Source of the DNA: Streptomyces sp. HD | Lineage (GTDB): Bacteria > Actinomycetota > Actinomycetes > Streptomycetales > Streptomycetaceae | NCBI RefSeq assembly: GCF_028369295.1 | Contig: NZ_JAQMYP010000055.1 | Span: forward strand, 1 to 64,000 | Length of the DNA: 64,000 nt | Reading direction: 5' to 3' | Part shown: one piece after another, positions 33,983 through 43,952 of the stretch | How the letters are laid out: each line of letters starts with the position of its first letter | Numbering within the stretch: the first letter of the stretch is position 1 | Notes under the pieces: generated by a model | Told to the model about the DNA's origin: nothing | The model's database searches: none | Seen by the model: the letters and a program-made list of their open reading frames with translations, nothing else | Made by a program: the position numbers and the translations under genes

Positions 33983-34048
33983 GTGCGGAGAGCCGGTGCG
34001 GAGGATGAGCGAGGGGTAGGTCCGCGCATCCCTGGATAGGGTCGCGGT

Positions 34049-34927
34049 ATGGCCAGTCACAAGGATCTGACCGACTCCGAGCCGACCGACTCCACGGCCC
34101 CCCTGCCGACCCCCACGACCCAGCCGGGCCGCGACGGACTCGCCGCCCTCCTCGCCCGCCCCGCCCGGGCGCTGGTCGCGCTGGACTTCGACGGCACGCT
34201 CGCGCCGATCGTGCCGGACCCGGAGCAGGCCCGCGCCCACCCCGACGCCCTCCCGGCCCTCGCGGAACTCGCCCCGAAGGTGGCCGCCGTCGCGGTGGTC
34301 ACCGGGCGCCCGGCCGACGTCGCCGTGCGGTACGGCGGTTTCGCCGGGGTCCCGGGGCTGGAGCACCTCGTCGTGCTCGGGCACTACGGCGCCGAGCGCT
34401 GGGACGCCGTCAGCGGTGAGGTCACCGCACCCGACCCCCACCCCGGTGTCGCGGCCGTCCGCGCCGAACTCCCCGGCGTCCTCGACGCGCACCACGCCGC
34501 GACCGGCACCTGGACCGAGGACAAGGGACACGCCCTCGCCGTGCACACGCGCCGCGCGGCCGACCCGCAGGGCACCTTCGACGCCCTCCGCGCCCCCCTC
34601 ACCGACCTCGCCGCCCGCAACGGCCTGATCGTCGAACCGGGACGCATGGTCCTGGAGCTCCGCCCACCCGGCATGGACAAGGGCGTCGCACTGAGCGAGT
34701 ACGTCCGGGAACTCGGCGCCGAGTCCGTCCTCTACGCCGGCGACGACCTGGGCGACCTCCCCGCCTACGCCGCCGTCGAAAAACTCCGCACCGACGGCAC
34801 CCCCGGCCTCCTGGTCTGCAGCGGCAGCGAGGAGGTCACCGAACTGTCGGAGCGGGCGGATGTCGTGGTGAACGGCCCGGAGGGGGTCGTGGCTCTGCTG
34901 CGGGCGATCGCTGAGCAGGCCGGGTGA
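34049..34927 (+). CDS. otsB: Trehalose-6-phosphate phosphatase
   Basis: A HAD-superfamily phosphatase of 292 residues that dephosphorylates trehalose-6-P to trehalose. HAD motif I is ALDFDGTLAPIV (nucleophile Asp about 48); motif II is VVTGRPADV; motif IV is GDDLGDLPAY. The segment YGAERWDAVSGEV follows OtsB proteins. The first 35 residues are a Pro/Thr/Ser-rich extension. It is convergent with otsA across a tandem-repeat gap, so the two pathway genes are transcribed separately. Confidence 0.92.
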   Translation: MASHKDLTDSEPTDSTAPLPTPTTQPGRDGLAALLARPARALVALDFDGTLAPIVPDPEQARAHPDALPALAELAPKVAAVAVVTGRPADVAVRYGGFAGVPGLEHLVVLGHYGAERWDAVSGEVTAPDPHPGVAAVRAELPGVLDAHHAATGTWTEDKGHALAVHTRRAADPQGTFDALRAPLTDLAARNGLIVEPGRMVLELRPPGMDKGVALSEYVRELGAESVLYAGDDLGDLPAYAAVEKLRTDGTPGLLVCSGSEEVTELSERADVVVNGPEGVVALLRAIAEQAG

Positions 34928-34934
34928 TCCCGCG

Positions 34935-35285
34935 GCGCTTGGCCGGGCTTGGCGATCCGGTGCACTCGACCGCCCCAGCGCCCGTCGCTCGGCCCGCCCC
35001 GCGCTCGCCGCTGGGCCCGCCCGCCCCCGCGCCCGCCGTGTGACCTGACTGTCCCCGTGTCCGCCGCTCGGCCCGGCCGACCAGTGCTCGTCGCTCGGCT
35101 CCGCTGTGCAGTGCTCGCCGTGTGGTCTGGCCGTCCGTGCTCGTGGCTCGGCCTGGCTGCCCCGTGCTTGTCGCCCGGGCGGCTGTCTCGCGTGCGTCGT
35201 GCGACTTGGCCCGCGTGCCTGCCGCTCGGCCGGGCAGCCCCCGTGTCCGCCGCTCGACCCGGCCGCCCCGCCCCCTTTGCCCAAG
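34935..35285. repeat. Degenerate tandem repeat of about 26-28 bp between otsB and otsA
   Basis: Around a dozen imperfect units of the type CGTGCTCGTCGCTCGGCC followed by GGCCG fill the gap between the converging otsB and otsA genes. Units differ by substitutions and small indels. Pyrimidine-rich on the plus strand; open frames through it are low-complexity and not believable proteins. No clear terminator is visible; the repeat may serve in its place. Confidence 0.7.
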
Positions 35286-35328
35286 CGGTCTGGGTCAAAC
35301 CCCACGCCCCCCAGCGCGCCGGCCTCGC

Positions 35329-36771
35329 TCAGGCCGGTCGGTCCGCCGTTCCCTCGTCCAGTGCGTGCAGCTGGTCCAGGAACCACTGGGCCGGGGGGAG
35401 CGCGGTCGCGGACGCGGCCAGGCGTTTTGAGCGTTCCGCTCGCTCCTCCGGCCCCATGGACAGCGCCTCGTGCAGTGCCTCCGCCGTGCCGATGACGTCG
35501 TACGGGTTGACGGCGATCGCGTCCTCGCCGAGTTCCTCGAAGGCACCGGCCTCCCGCGACAGCACCAGTACGCATCCCTCGTCGGAGACGACCGGCACCT
35601 CTTTGGCGACCAGGTTCATGCCGTCCCGGATGGGGTTGACCAGCGCCACGTCCGCGAGCCGGTACGCGGCCAGTGAGCGGGCGAAGTCGTCCTTGACGTG
35701 GAGCACGACCGGGGTCCAACCCGCCGTCCCGTAACGGGAGTTGATCTCCTCCGCCAGCCGCTGCACCTCGGCCGTGTAGTCGCGGTACACCGCGAGGTCC
35801 TGCCGCGAGGGGTAGGCGAAGGCCACGTGCACCACCCGTTCGAGCCACTCGGGGTGGTCGTCGAGCAGCTGCCGGTAGGCCAGCAGTCCGCGCACGATGT
35901 TCTTGGACAGCTCGGTCCGGTCGACCCGTACGACGGTCCGACGGGCGCTCCCGTCCGCCGCCGTGCCGATCTCGTCCCGCAGCACCGCCATCCGCTCGGT
36001 CACATCCTCCTGGTGCGACCGCCTGCGCAGGAAGTCCGCATCCGCCCCGAGCCCGTGCACCCCGACGCGCGTACCGCCGAGCCCGCCGACGAACTGCGCA
36101 CAGCACGCCTCGAACGCGTCCGCCCACCGCCGGGTGAGGAACCCCAGCCGGTCCGCGCCGAGCATCCCCCACAGCAGCTGCGAGCGGATGTCGTCCGGCA
36201 GCATCCGGAAGTACTCCGGCGGTGCCCACGGCGTGTGCGAGAAGTGGCCGATCCTCAGGTCCGGGCGCAGCTCCCGGAGCATCCCCGGCACCAGGCACAG
36301 GTGATAGTCCTGCACCAGCACCGCCGCCCCCGGCGCCGCCTGCCCGGCCAGCGCCTCGGCGAAGGCGCGGTTGTACGTCTCGTACGACGCCCACTGCCGC
36401 CGGAACTCCGCGTCGAAGACCGGCTCCAGCGGGGTCTGGTACAGCATGTGGTGGACGAACCAGAGCACCGAGTTCGCGATGCCGTTGTACGCGTCCGCGT
36501 GCACGTCGGCCGCGATGGGCAGCATGCGCACGCCCTCCTCGCCCGCCCCGCGCCGGACCGCCTCGCGGTCGCCGTCGGACAGCGCCGCGCACACCCACAG
36601 CGCGCCCGCCTCCGGCCCGATCGCCGACAGCCCGGAGACGACTCCGCCGCCGCCCCTCTTGGAGTGCAGCGAGCCGTCCGCGCGCACGGCGTACGAGACC
36701 GGGCCGCGGTTCGACGCGACCAGCACCTTGGCAGCACCCGACATACCCGGCGCATCCTGCGTGGAAGCCAT
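35329..36771 (-). CDS. otsA: Alpha,alpha-trehalose-6-phosphate synthase
   Basis: A GT20 glycosyltransferase of 480 residues making trehalose-6-P from UDP- or GDP-glucose and glucose-6-P. Visible family blocks: VLVASNRGPVSY at the N-terminus, the glycine loop RGGGGVVSGL, WFVHHMLYQ, VQDYHLCLVPGMLRE, FSHTPWAPPEYFRMLP, and the C-terminal PIRDGMNLVAKE plus LSREAGAFEELG that bind the nucleotide sugar. The ATG at 36771 is preferred; GAGG lies just upstream. Trehalose protects spores and supports osmotic tolerance. Pathway partner otsB is convergent at 34049-34927. Confidence 0.94.
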   Translation of the reverse strand: MASTQDAPGMSGAAKVLVASNRGPVSYAVRADGSLHSKRGGGGVVSGLSAIGPEAGALWVCAALSDGDREAVRRGAGEEGVRMLPIAADVHADAYNGIANSVLWFVHHMLYQTPLEPVFDAEFRRQWASYETYNRAFAEALAGQAAPGAAVLVQDYHLCLVPGMLRELRPDLRIGHFSHTPWAPPEYFRMLPDDIRSQLLWGMLGADRLGFLTRRWADAFEACCAQFVGGLGGTRVGVHGLGADADFLRRRSHQEDVTERMAVLRDEIGTAADGSARRTVVRVDRTELSKNIVRGLLAYRQLLDDHPEWLERVVHVAFAYPSRQDLAVYRDYTAEVQRLAEEINSRYGTAGWTPVVLHVKDDFARSLAAYRLADVALVNPIRDGMNLVAKEVPVVSDEGCVLVLSREAGAFEELGEDAIAVNPYDVIGTAEALHEALSMGPEERAERSKRLAASATALPPAQWFLDQLHALDEGTADRPA

Positions 36772-36924
36772 ACGCCTCAACCTAGCCCGGTCCGGAAACG
36801 CTCAAACGTACGGTTCCGCTCTGTGGGCGGCTCCGGCGCGCCTCCGGTACGCCCTGTATACGGCCGGTTTTCCGCGTTTACGCGATCGCCTGCACGCCCG
36901 CGACACCACCGTCGACACGCCCGT

Positions 36925-37869
36925 CTACGCGACTCTTCGTGCCGCGTACTCGGCGATCTCCACCATCGGCGGCCGCTCCTCCGTGTCCACGGAGTACGTG
37001 CGCGGCTCAAAACCGTCCTCCCCCCGCTCGAACTGGGTCAGCGACGGCCGCACCAGATGCCCGCGGGCCAGCCGCAGCTGGGCCGTGCGGTAGATCGCGG
37101 CCGACATCCGGCCGAGCGCCTGCCCGTCCTGGTGCCGGTGCTTGCGCACCCCCACGTCCACCTGGGCCAGCGCGTCCAGGCCCACCAGGTGCAGCGCGTC
37201 TACCAGCATGCCCAGCTCGACGCCGTATCCGACGGGGAACGGGAGCTGTTCCAGCAGGCTGCGGCGGGCCGCGTACTCGCCGCCCAGCGGCTGCACGAAA
37301 CCGGCCAGCTGCGGCCAGTGCATGTTCAGCAGCGGGCGGGCCATCAGCTCGGTGACCCGTCCGCCCTGTCCGGCGGCGCCGGCGAGCGGGCGGTCGTACA
37401 TGGCCTTGACCAGGTCGACCCCGGCGTCGGTGAGCAGCGGGCCCACGATGCCGGAGACGAAGTCGGAGGAGAACTCCTTCAGGTCGGCGTCGATGAAACA
37501 GACGATGTCCCCGGTCGTGACGAGCAGCGAGCGCCACAGGACCTCGCCCTTGCCGGGCATCGCCGGGATGCGCGGGAGGATCTCGTCCCGGTGCACGACG
37601 GTCGCGCCCGCGGCGGCAGCCACCTCGGAGGTACGGTCGGTGGATCCCGAGTCGACGACGACGATCTCGTCGACCAGCGGAACCTGCTGCATGAGGTCGT
37701 GACGGATGATCGCGACGATCTGGCCGACCGTCTCCTGCTCGTTGAGGGCGGGCAGCACGACGGAGACCGACTGCCCCGTCCTCTGCTTGGCGGCCAGGAT
37801 CTGATGGAGCGGGCGATCGGTGACGGACCAGGAGCGGGTGCTCAGCCAGCGCTCGGCTTCTTCCAGCAC
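36925..37869 (-). CDS. gpgS: Glucosyl-3-phosphoglycerate synthase
   Basis: A GT-A fold retaining glycosyltransferase of 314 residues. SVSVVLPALNEQETVGQIVA is the nucleotide-sugar start; VDSGSTDRT and FIDADLKEF (D-x-D-like) bind the metal and UDP-glucose; the later GYGVELGMLVDA and RKHRHQD match GpgS proteins. It forms glucosyl-3-phosphoglycerate from UDP-glucose and 3-phosphoglycerate, precursor of the compatible solute glucosylglycerate or of methylglucose lipopolysaccharide. The GTG at 37869 is chosen because GAGGAG lies nine bases before it; an upstream ATG at 37962 lacks a ribosome site. The phosphatase partner is not in the window. Confidence 0.87.
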   Translation of the reverse strand: MLEEAERWLSTRSWSVTDRPLHQILAAKQRTGQSVSVVLPALNEQETVGQIVAIIRHDLMQQVPLVDEIVVVDSGSTDRTSEVAAAAGATVVHRDEILPRIPAMPGKGEVLWRSLLVTTGDIVCFIDADLKEFSSDFVSGIVGPLLTDAGVDLVKAMYDRPLAGAAGQGGRVTELMARPLLNMHWPQLAGFVQPLGGEYAARRSLLEQLPFPVGYGVELGMLVDALHLVGLDALAQVDVGVRKHRHQDGQALGRMSAAIYRTAQLRLARGHLVRPSLTQFERGEDGFEPRTYSVDTEERPPMVEIAEYAARRVA

Positions 37870-38000
37870 AGTCTGCGGCTCCTCACATGTGTCTCGCGGT
37901 TCGGACGACTCTCTCAACTGTCCTGGCCTTCGGTTACAGTCTTGAACAACGTCGATGACCATCGCATGTCCGACGTCATTGAACTGACAACCGAATACCG

Positions 38001-38143
38001 CTCATCCAGAGGGGCAGAGGGATACGGCCCGATGAAGCCCCGGCAACCCTCCAGCCGGTCTTTCCACGTCGTTGTGGTGAGGCTCCCGGCTAGGGAAGGT
38101 GCCAAATCCGTCTCACGGCGAGATGCGTCGTGAGGAAGATGAG
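38001..38143 (+). promoter_or_regulatory. SAM-I (S-box) riboswitch upstream of thrC
   Basis: The leader shows the S-box core: GAGGGATACGGCCCGATGAA (38019-38038 region), then CCCGGCAACCCTCC, then GGTGCCAAATCCG (about 38098-38110). The P1 helix can form between CTCATC at 38001-38006 and GATGAG at 38138-38143, 20 bases before the thrC start. The class binds S-adenosylmethionine and switches off expression. The close distance suggests control of translation initiation rather than termination. The link to threonine synthase is sensible, as thrC competes with methionine synthesis for O-phosphohomoserine. Confidence 0.92.
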
Positions 38144-38163
38144 GAGAAAGGGCCTCGCCTCAC

Positions 38164-39450
38164 ATGGCTGTGCAGACTGTTGCAAGCAGCACCGACTCCA
38201 CCGTAGACCTCGGTCCCGCCGCGGCGCTCTCCTGCCGCGAGTGTGGTCACCGGGTACCCCTTGGCCCGGTCTTCGCGTGCGAGGAGTGTTTCGGCCCGCT
38301 GGAGATCGCCTACGACTTCTCGGCCTACGACACCGAGGAGCTCCGCAAGCGGATCGAAGCGGGACCCGCGAACATCTGGCGTTACGCGCCCCTGCTGCCC
38401 GTCCCCGCCGACGTGGCGACCAAGCCGAACATCAACCCCGGCTGGACCAAGCTCGTCCAGGCCGACAACCTCGCGCGTGAGCTGGGCGTCGACACCGGCA
38501 AGCTGTTCATCAAGGACGACTCCGGCAACCCGACGCACTCCTTCAAGGACCGGGTGGTCGCCCAGGCCCTGGAGGCGGCGCGCGCCTTCGGCTTCACCAC
38601 GCTCTCCTGCTCGTCCACCGGCAACCTGGCGGGTGCGGTCGGCGCCGCGGCCGCCCGCGCCGGCTTCCGCTCCTGCGTGTTCATCCCGCACGACCTGGAG
38701 CAGGGCAAGGTCGTCATGGCCGCGGTCTACGGCGGCGAGCTCGTCGGCATCGAGGGCAACTACGACGACGTGAACCGTTTCTGCTCCGAGCTGATCGGCG
38801 ACCCGGCCGGCGAGGGCTGGGGCTTCGTCAACGTCAACCTGCGGCCGTACTACGCCGAGGGCTCCAAGACCCTGGCGTACGAGATCTGCGAGCAGCTCGG
38901 CTGGCAGCTCCCGGACCAGCTGGTCGTCCCGATCGCGTCCGGCTCGCAGCTCACGAAGATCGACAAGGGTCTGCAGGAGCTGATCAAGCTCGGGCTCGTC
39001 GAGGACAAGCCGTACAAGATCTTCGGGGCTCAGGCCGAGGGCTGCTCGCCGGTGTCGACCGCGTTCAAGGCCGGCCACGACGTGGTCCGCCCGCAGAAGC
39101 CGAACACCATCGCCAAGTCGCTGGCGATCGGCAACCCGGCCGACGGCCCGTATGTCCTGGACATCGCGCGGCGTACGGGTGGTTCGGTGGAGGACGTGAA
39201 CGACGAGCAGGTCGTCGACGCCATCAAGATCCTGGCCCGCACCGAGGGCATCTTCGCCGAGACGGCGGGTGGTGTGACGGTGGGCGTGACGAAGAAGCTC
39301 ATCGAGAACGGCGTACTCGACCCCGCCAAGACCACCGTCGTCCTCAACACGGGTGACGGCCTCAAGACCCTCGACGCGGTGGCCGGCACCGGCCTCACCG
39401 CCACCATCCGCCCGAACCTGGACTCCTTCCGAGAGGCTGGCCTCGCATGA
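38164..39450 (+). CDS. thrC: Threonine synthase
   Basis: A PLP enzyme of 428 residues converting O-phosphohomoserine to threonine. An N-terminal zinc-ribbon-like motif (C24-x2-C27 and C39-x2-C42) precedes the fold-type II catalytic domain; the PLP lysine is K128 in NPTHSFKDRVV, and the phosphate loop is SCSSTGNLAGAVGA. Its ATG overlap (39447-39450) couples it to a MoaD/ThiS-like protein, an arrangement common in actinobacteria. Controlled by the SAM riboswitch just upstream. Confidence 0.95.
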   Translation: MAVQTVASSTDSTVDLGPAAALSCRECGHRVPLGPVFACEECFGPLEIAYDFSAYDTEELRKRIEAGPANIWRYAPLLPVPADVATKPNINPGWTKLVQADNLARELGVDTGKLFIKDDSGNPTHSFKDRVVAQALEAARAFGFTTLSCSSTGNLAGAVGAAAARAGFRSCVFIPHDLEQGKVVMAAVYGGELVGIEGNYDDVNRFCSELIGDPAGEGWGFVNVNLRPYYAEGSKTLAYEICEQLGWQLPDQLVVPIASGSQLTKIDKGLQELIKLGLVEDKPYKIFGAQAEGCSPVSTAFKAGHDVVRPQKPNTIAKSLAIGNPADGPYVLDIARRTGGSVEDVNDEQVVDAIKILARTEGIFAETAGGVTVGVTKKLIENGVLDPAKTTVVLNTGDGLKTLDAVAGTGLTATIRPNLDSFREAGLA

Positions 39451-39722
39451 GCGTGACCGTTCGCATCCCCACCATCCTGCGCACCTACACCGGCGGGCAG
39501 GCCGAGGTCGCCGCCGAGGGGGCGACCCTCTCCGAGGTCATCTCCGACCTGGAGAAGAACCACACCGGGATCGCCGCCCGGGTGCTCGACGACCAGGGCA
39601 AGCTGCGCCGGTTCGTCAACGTGTACGTCAATGACGACGACGTCCGTTTCGAGCAGGGGCTGGAGACGGCGACGCCGGACGGCGCCGGTGTCTCCATCAT
39701 TCCGGCCGTCGCAGGTGGCTGA
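39447..39722 (+). CDS. MoaD/ThiS-family ubiquitin-like sulfur carrier
   Basis: A beta-grasp protein of 91 residues: VTVRIPTILRTYTGGQAEV, a middle GKLRRFVNVYVNDDDVRF, and the C-terminal SIIPAVAGG. The terminal Gly-Gly is the thiocarboxylation site of sulfur carriers of the CysO/MoaD type. It is translationally coupled to thrC (ATGA). Related actinobacterial carriers deliver sulfide in cysteine or methionine synthesis, which would fit co-control by SAM; this is inference. No E1-like or Mec+ protease gene is adjacent. Confidence 0.9.
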   Translation: MSVTVRIPTILRTYTGGQAEVAAEGATLSEVISDLEKNHTGIAARVLDDQGKLRRFVNVYVNDDDVRFEQGLETATPDGAGVSIIPAVAGG

Positions 39723-39779
39723 GCTGGACAGAATGACCGATCATTACCATCGGTAACAGCGGTCACCGAGAGTTCACTG

Positions 39780-39816
39780 AATTGCCCCCTCCGTGAGAGA
39801 AGCGGAGGGGGCAATT
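39780..39816 (+). terminator. Terminator of the thrC operon
   Basis: Perfect 14-bp stem (39780-39793 with 39803-39816) and 9-base loop, 57 bases past the stop of the sulfur carrier gene. Nothing coding is seen from here to the cold-shock gene (39817-40181), a long 5' leader region that is AT-richer. Confidence 0.85.
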
Positions 39817-40181
39817 CTGTGTGGTTGAGCGAGGTACAGTTGGGGAACGCGTCGCCGATCCACAGGTCGGTGACCCTTGATTCGCCTTTGATTTCTGCCG
39901 CAAGCCCGACAAGAAGTAGCCAAAGTGTGCGGGTTTTTTGCGGCTTTTGTTCCCTTTGCCGGGCCCGACTTGACCTGAAGTCAGCGGAATTGTCCCCACA
40001 TTCCCGACCGGTCGTGCCCGGATTTCTCGTCCGATTGACCTGTTGCAGACGGCAGTTGGGCAGATACATTCAGCCGCGGTCGACGCGTTCCGGCGCACGC
40101 CCCCGACCGATGGGGGGTGAGGTCTGACCCGGATCCGCGAAGTGTGGATCTGTGCAAGGGCCAGTAATAGGGGAGTTAGGC

Positions 40182-40388
40182 ATGGCTCAGGGCACCGTCA
40201 AGTGGTTCAACGCGGAGAAGGGGTACGGCTTCATCGCGGTCGACGGTGGTGCGGATGTTTTCGTCCACTACAGCGCGATCCAGATGGACGGGTACCGCAC
40301 CCTGGAAGAGGGCCAGCGGGTCGATTTCGAGATCTCGCAGGGTCAGAAGGGGCCGCAGGCGGACATGGTCCGGCTGGCGGCCAGCTGA
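40182..40388 (+). CDS. Cold-shock domain protein (CspA/ScoF type)
   Basis: A protein of 68 residues, one OB-fold. RNP1 is KGYGFIAV and RNP2 is DVFVHYSAI, with start MAQGTVKWFNAEKGYGF. It binds single-stranded RNA and DNA as an RNA chaperone. GGGGAG lies shortly before the ATG. The long upstream leader (from about 39820) is typical of cold-shock mRNAs. It precedes groEL2, as I remember in S. coelicolor, but a strong terminator separates them. Confidence 0.94.
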   Translation: MAQGTVKWFNAEKGYGFIAVDGGADVFVHYSAIQMDGYRTLEEGQRVDFEISQGQKGPQADMVRLAAS

Positions 40389-40423
40389 AGCACGCGTCGA
40401 CTTAAAGCAGCGACGTTCTTCTT

Positions 40424-40459
40424 CGAAGGGCCCGCACCTCCCGGGGTGCGGGCCCTTCG
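40424..40459 (+). terminator. Terminator of the cold-shock gene
   Basis: Perfect 15-bp GC-rich stem (40424-40438 with 40445-40459) and a six-base loop, 36 bases past the stop. The sequence from here to the CIRCE boxes holds nothing recognisable. Confidence 0.88.
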
Positions 40460-40588
40460 CCGTGCCCGAACCCGTGACAGGGCCCCGTTCGCCCACGGCC
40501 GCCCCGGGGCTCGATCCCCGAGAGCCGTCTGCGCCCGCCCGTCGCCCGGCCACCACCCCTCAAAGGAGCGCCCGCTCCGCGAGCGCGC

Positions 40589-40651
40589 CTTGCACTCTCA
40601 TGGGTCGAGTGCTAATCATTGGCGTTAGCACTCTGAAGGTGAGAGTGACAA
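40589..40651. promoter_or_regulatory. Two tandem CIRCE operators (HrcA sites)
   Basis: The consensus TTAGCACTC-N9-GAGTGCTAA occurs twice. First copy 40589-40615: CTTGCACTC, nine bases, GAGTGCTAA. Second copy 40625-40651: TTAGCACTC, nine bases, GAGTGACAA. Each has one degenerate half. HrcA binding represses groEL2 until heat shock. The 130-base leader that follows reaches the groEL2 start. Confidence 0.93.
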
Positions 40652-40781
40652 CGAAGGACCGGGTCGGTGAGGCCCACAGGCCGGGTGGGGCTAGGAACCA
40701 CAAGGTATGTGAGCCGTCCGTCGCGGGCGCGGGCGCGGTCCAAAGAGGTACTCACCGCCAGTCCTGGAGGGACCACTTCAC

Positions 40782-42404
<1,623 letters not shown>

Positions 42405-42507
42405 TCGACGTCGGGGGTCTTGGCCTCCGGTTGATCAACGTCCTTGCCGAGGGCGGTACGTCCTGTTGCGACATTCGCGACGGGGGGTGCCGCCCTCGGC
42501 GTTTTGG

Positions 42508-42650
42508 CGGGTGCGGGTGCGTGGGGGCTGGTCGCGCCCACGCGGCGGTAGCCGCGAATTCAACACAGCCCCGCGCCCCTGAGGTGCGTCCACCGCACGT
42601 CCCTCAGGGGCGCGGGGAACTGCGCGAGCAACCACGAATCACCCGTACCC
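42508..42650. repeat. Dispersed intergenic repeats, long form and reversed short form, face to face
   Basis: A long-form copy (42508-42581) matches 31259-31333 closely. It is followed in reverse orientation by a short-form copy (42607-42650), like 53500-53544 and 59916-59960. The gap 42405-42775 between groEL2 and the first flavin reductase gene is otherwise without a gene. Confidence 0.82.
42569..42617 (+). terminator. Large hairpin formed by opposing repeats
   Basis: A perfect 15-bp stem (42569-42583 with 42603-42617) encloses an inner 5-bp stem (GTGCG/CGCAC). It arises from the facing repeat copies and lies about 165 bases downstream of groEL2, where it could terminate its transcript. Confidence 0.65.
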
Positions 42651-42731
42651 GCCTCGAAACAGAACCCTCTCCTTGGGAATACGCCGCATCACACCACCGT
42701 TGCTTAATGAGGTGCAACAATGCGTGCGCAC

Positions 42732-42745
42732 ATACCGAGTGGTAT
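42732..42745. promoter_or_regulatory. Palindromic operator candidate
   Basis: ATACC-N4-GGTAT, 31 bases before the GTG start of the ene-reductase gene, within an AT-richer promoter region. This size and symmetry suit a TetR- or MarR-type repressor sensing electrophiles. No regulator gene is adjacent. Confidence 0.45.
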
Positions 42746-42775
42746 AAGCAGCCCCGTTTCCAAGGAGCCCTCCCT

Positions 42776-43903
42776 GTGACCGTCACCGAGTCCGCCGCCT
42801 CCCGCGCGGCCCAGATTCTGTCCCGGCCGACCACGATCAACGGCCTCACCGTTGCGAACCGCATCGCGATGGCGCCGATGACGCGCATGTTCTCGCCGGG
42901 CGGTGTGCCCGGGGACGACGTGGTGTCGTACTACTCCCGGCGGGCGGCGGCCGGCGTCGGACTGGTCGTCACCGAGGGGACCTACGTCGGTCACGACTCG
43001 GCCGGGCAGAGCAGCCGCGTCCCCCGGTTCCACGGTGAGGAGCAGCTGGCCGGGTGGGCCAAGGTGGCCGAGGCGGTGCACGCCGCGGGCGGCGCGATCG
43101 TGCCGCAGCTGTGGCACATCGGCATGGTGCGTGAGCAGGGGCAGCCGCCGTTCGCCGACGCCCCCGCCGTCGGCCCCTCCGGACTGCGCATCGGTGCCGA
43201 CGAGCCGACCGGCAAGGCGATGACCCAGCGCGACCTGGACGACGTCATCGGCGCCTTCGCCGAGGCCGCCGCGGACGCCGAGCGCATCGGCTTCGACGGC
43301 GTGGAGATCCACGGCGCCCACGGCTACCTCGTCGACCAGTTCCTGTGGGAGGGGACGAACCGCCGCACCGACGCCTACGGCGGTGACCCCGTCGCCCGTA
43401 CCCGGTTCGGGGCGGAGATCGTGGCCGCCGTACGCGAGAAGGTCTCCCCCGAGTTCCCGGTCATCTTCCGCTACTCGCAGTGGAAGCAGGAGGCCTACGA
43501 CGCGCGTCTCGCCGAGACCCCCGAGGAGCTGGAGGCCATCCTGACCCCGCTCGCCGCGGCCGGCGTCGACGCCTTCCACGCCTCCACCCGCCGCTACTGG
43601 ATCCCGGAGTTCGACGGCTCCGACCTCAACCTGGCCGGCTGGACGAAGAAGCTCACCGGCAAGCCCACCATCACCGTCGGCTCGGTCGGCCTGGACGGCG
43701 ACTTCATCAAGGCGTTCGCCGGCCAGGGTTCCGAGGTCAAGGGCATCGACGACCTGCTGGACCGCCTGGAGCGCGACGAGTTCGACATGGTGGCCGTCGG
43801 CCGCGCCCTGCTCCAGGACCCGGAGTGGGCGGCGAAGGTCCTCGGCGACCGCTTCGACGAGCTCAAGCCGTACGACGCCGCGTCGCTCAAGACGCTGAGC
43901 TGA
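42776..43903 (+). CDS. Old Yellow Enzyme-family ene-reductase 1
   Basis: An FMN enzyme of 375 residues with a TIM-barrel fold. N-terminal LTVANRIAMAPMTRMFSPGG binds FMN; the substrate-site pair is in EIHGAHGYLVDQFLWEGTNRRTD, split over about residues 176-198; ITVGSVGLDGDF and MVAVGRALLQDPEWAAKV close the FMN phosphate site. It reduces activated C=C bonds with NADPH. The GTG at 42776 has AAGGAG eight bases before it. A tandem paralogue follows 49 bases later. Confidence 0.9.
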   Translation: MTVTESAASRAAQILSRPTTINGLTVANRIAMAPMTRMFSPGGVPGDDVVSYYSRRAAAGVGLVVTEGTYVGHDSAGQSSRVPRFHGEEQLAGWAKVAEAVHAAGGAIVPQLWHIGMVREQGQPPFADAPAVGPSGLRIGADEPTGKAMTQRDLDDVIGAFAEAAADAERIGFDGVEIHGAHGYLVDQFLWEGTNRRTDAYGGDPVARTRFGAEIVAAVREKVSPEFPVIFRYSQWKQEAYDARLAETPEELEAILTPLAAAGVDAFHASTRRYWIPEFDGSDLNLAGWTKKLTGKPTITVGSVGLDGDFIKAFAGQGSEVKGIDDLLDRLERDEFDMVAVGRALLQDPEWAAKVLGDRFDELKPYDAASLKTLS

Positions 43904-43952
43904 CCCCTGGACCCCCTTGTGGGGCAGGGCAGTTGGGGGTGACGGTACCGCC

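Noticed and set aside
34930..35330. Open frames through the repeat between otsB and otsA
   Set aside because: Low-complexity translation of degenerate tandem repeats, with no start signals or domain.
38164..39450. Cysteate or diaminopropionate synthase as alternative to ThrC
   Set aside because: The N-terminal zinc ribbon, overall length, THSFKD motif and downstream MoaD/ThiS gene all fit actinobacterial threonine synthase better.
40400..40781. A groES gene before groEL2
   Set aside because: No frame of the right length or motif exists; the region holds a terminator and CIRCE boxes only. A solo groEL2 is normal in Streptomyces.
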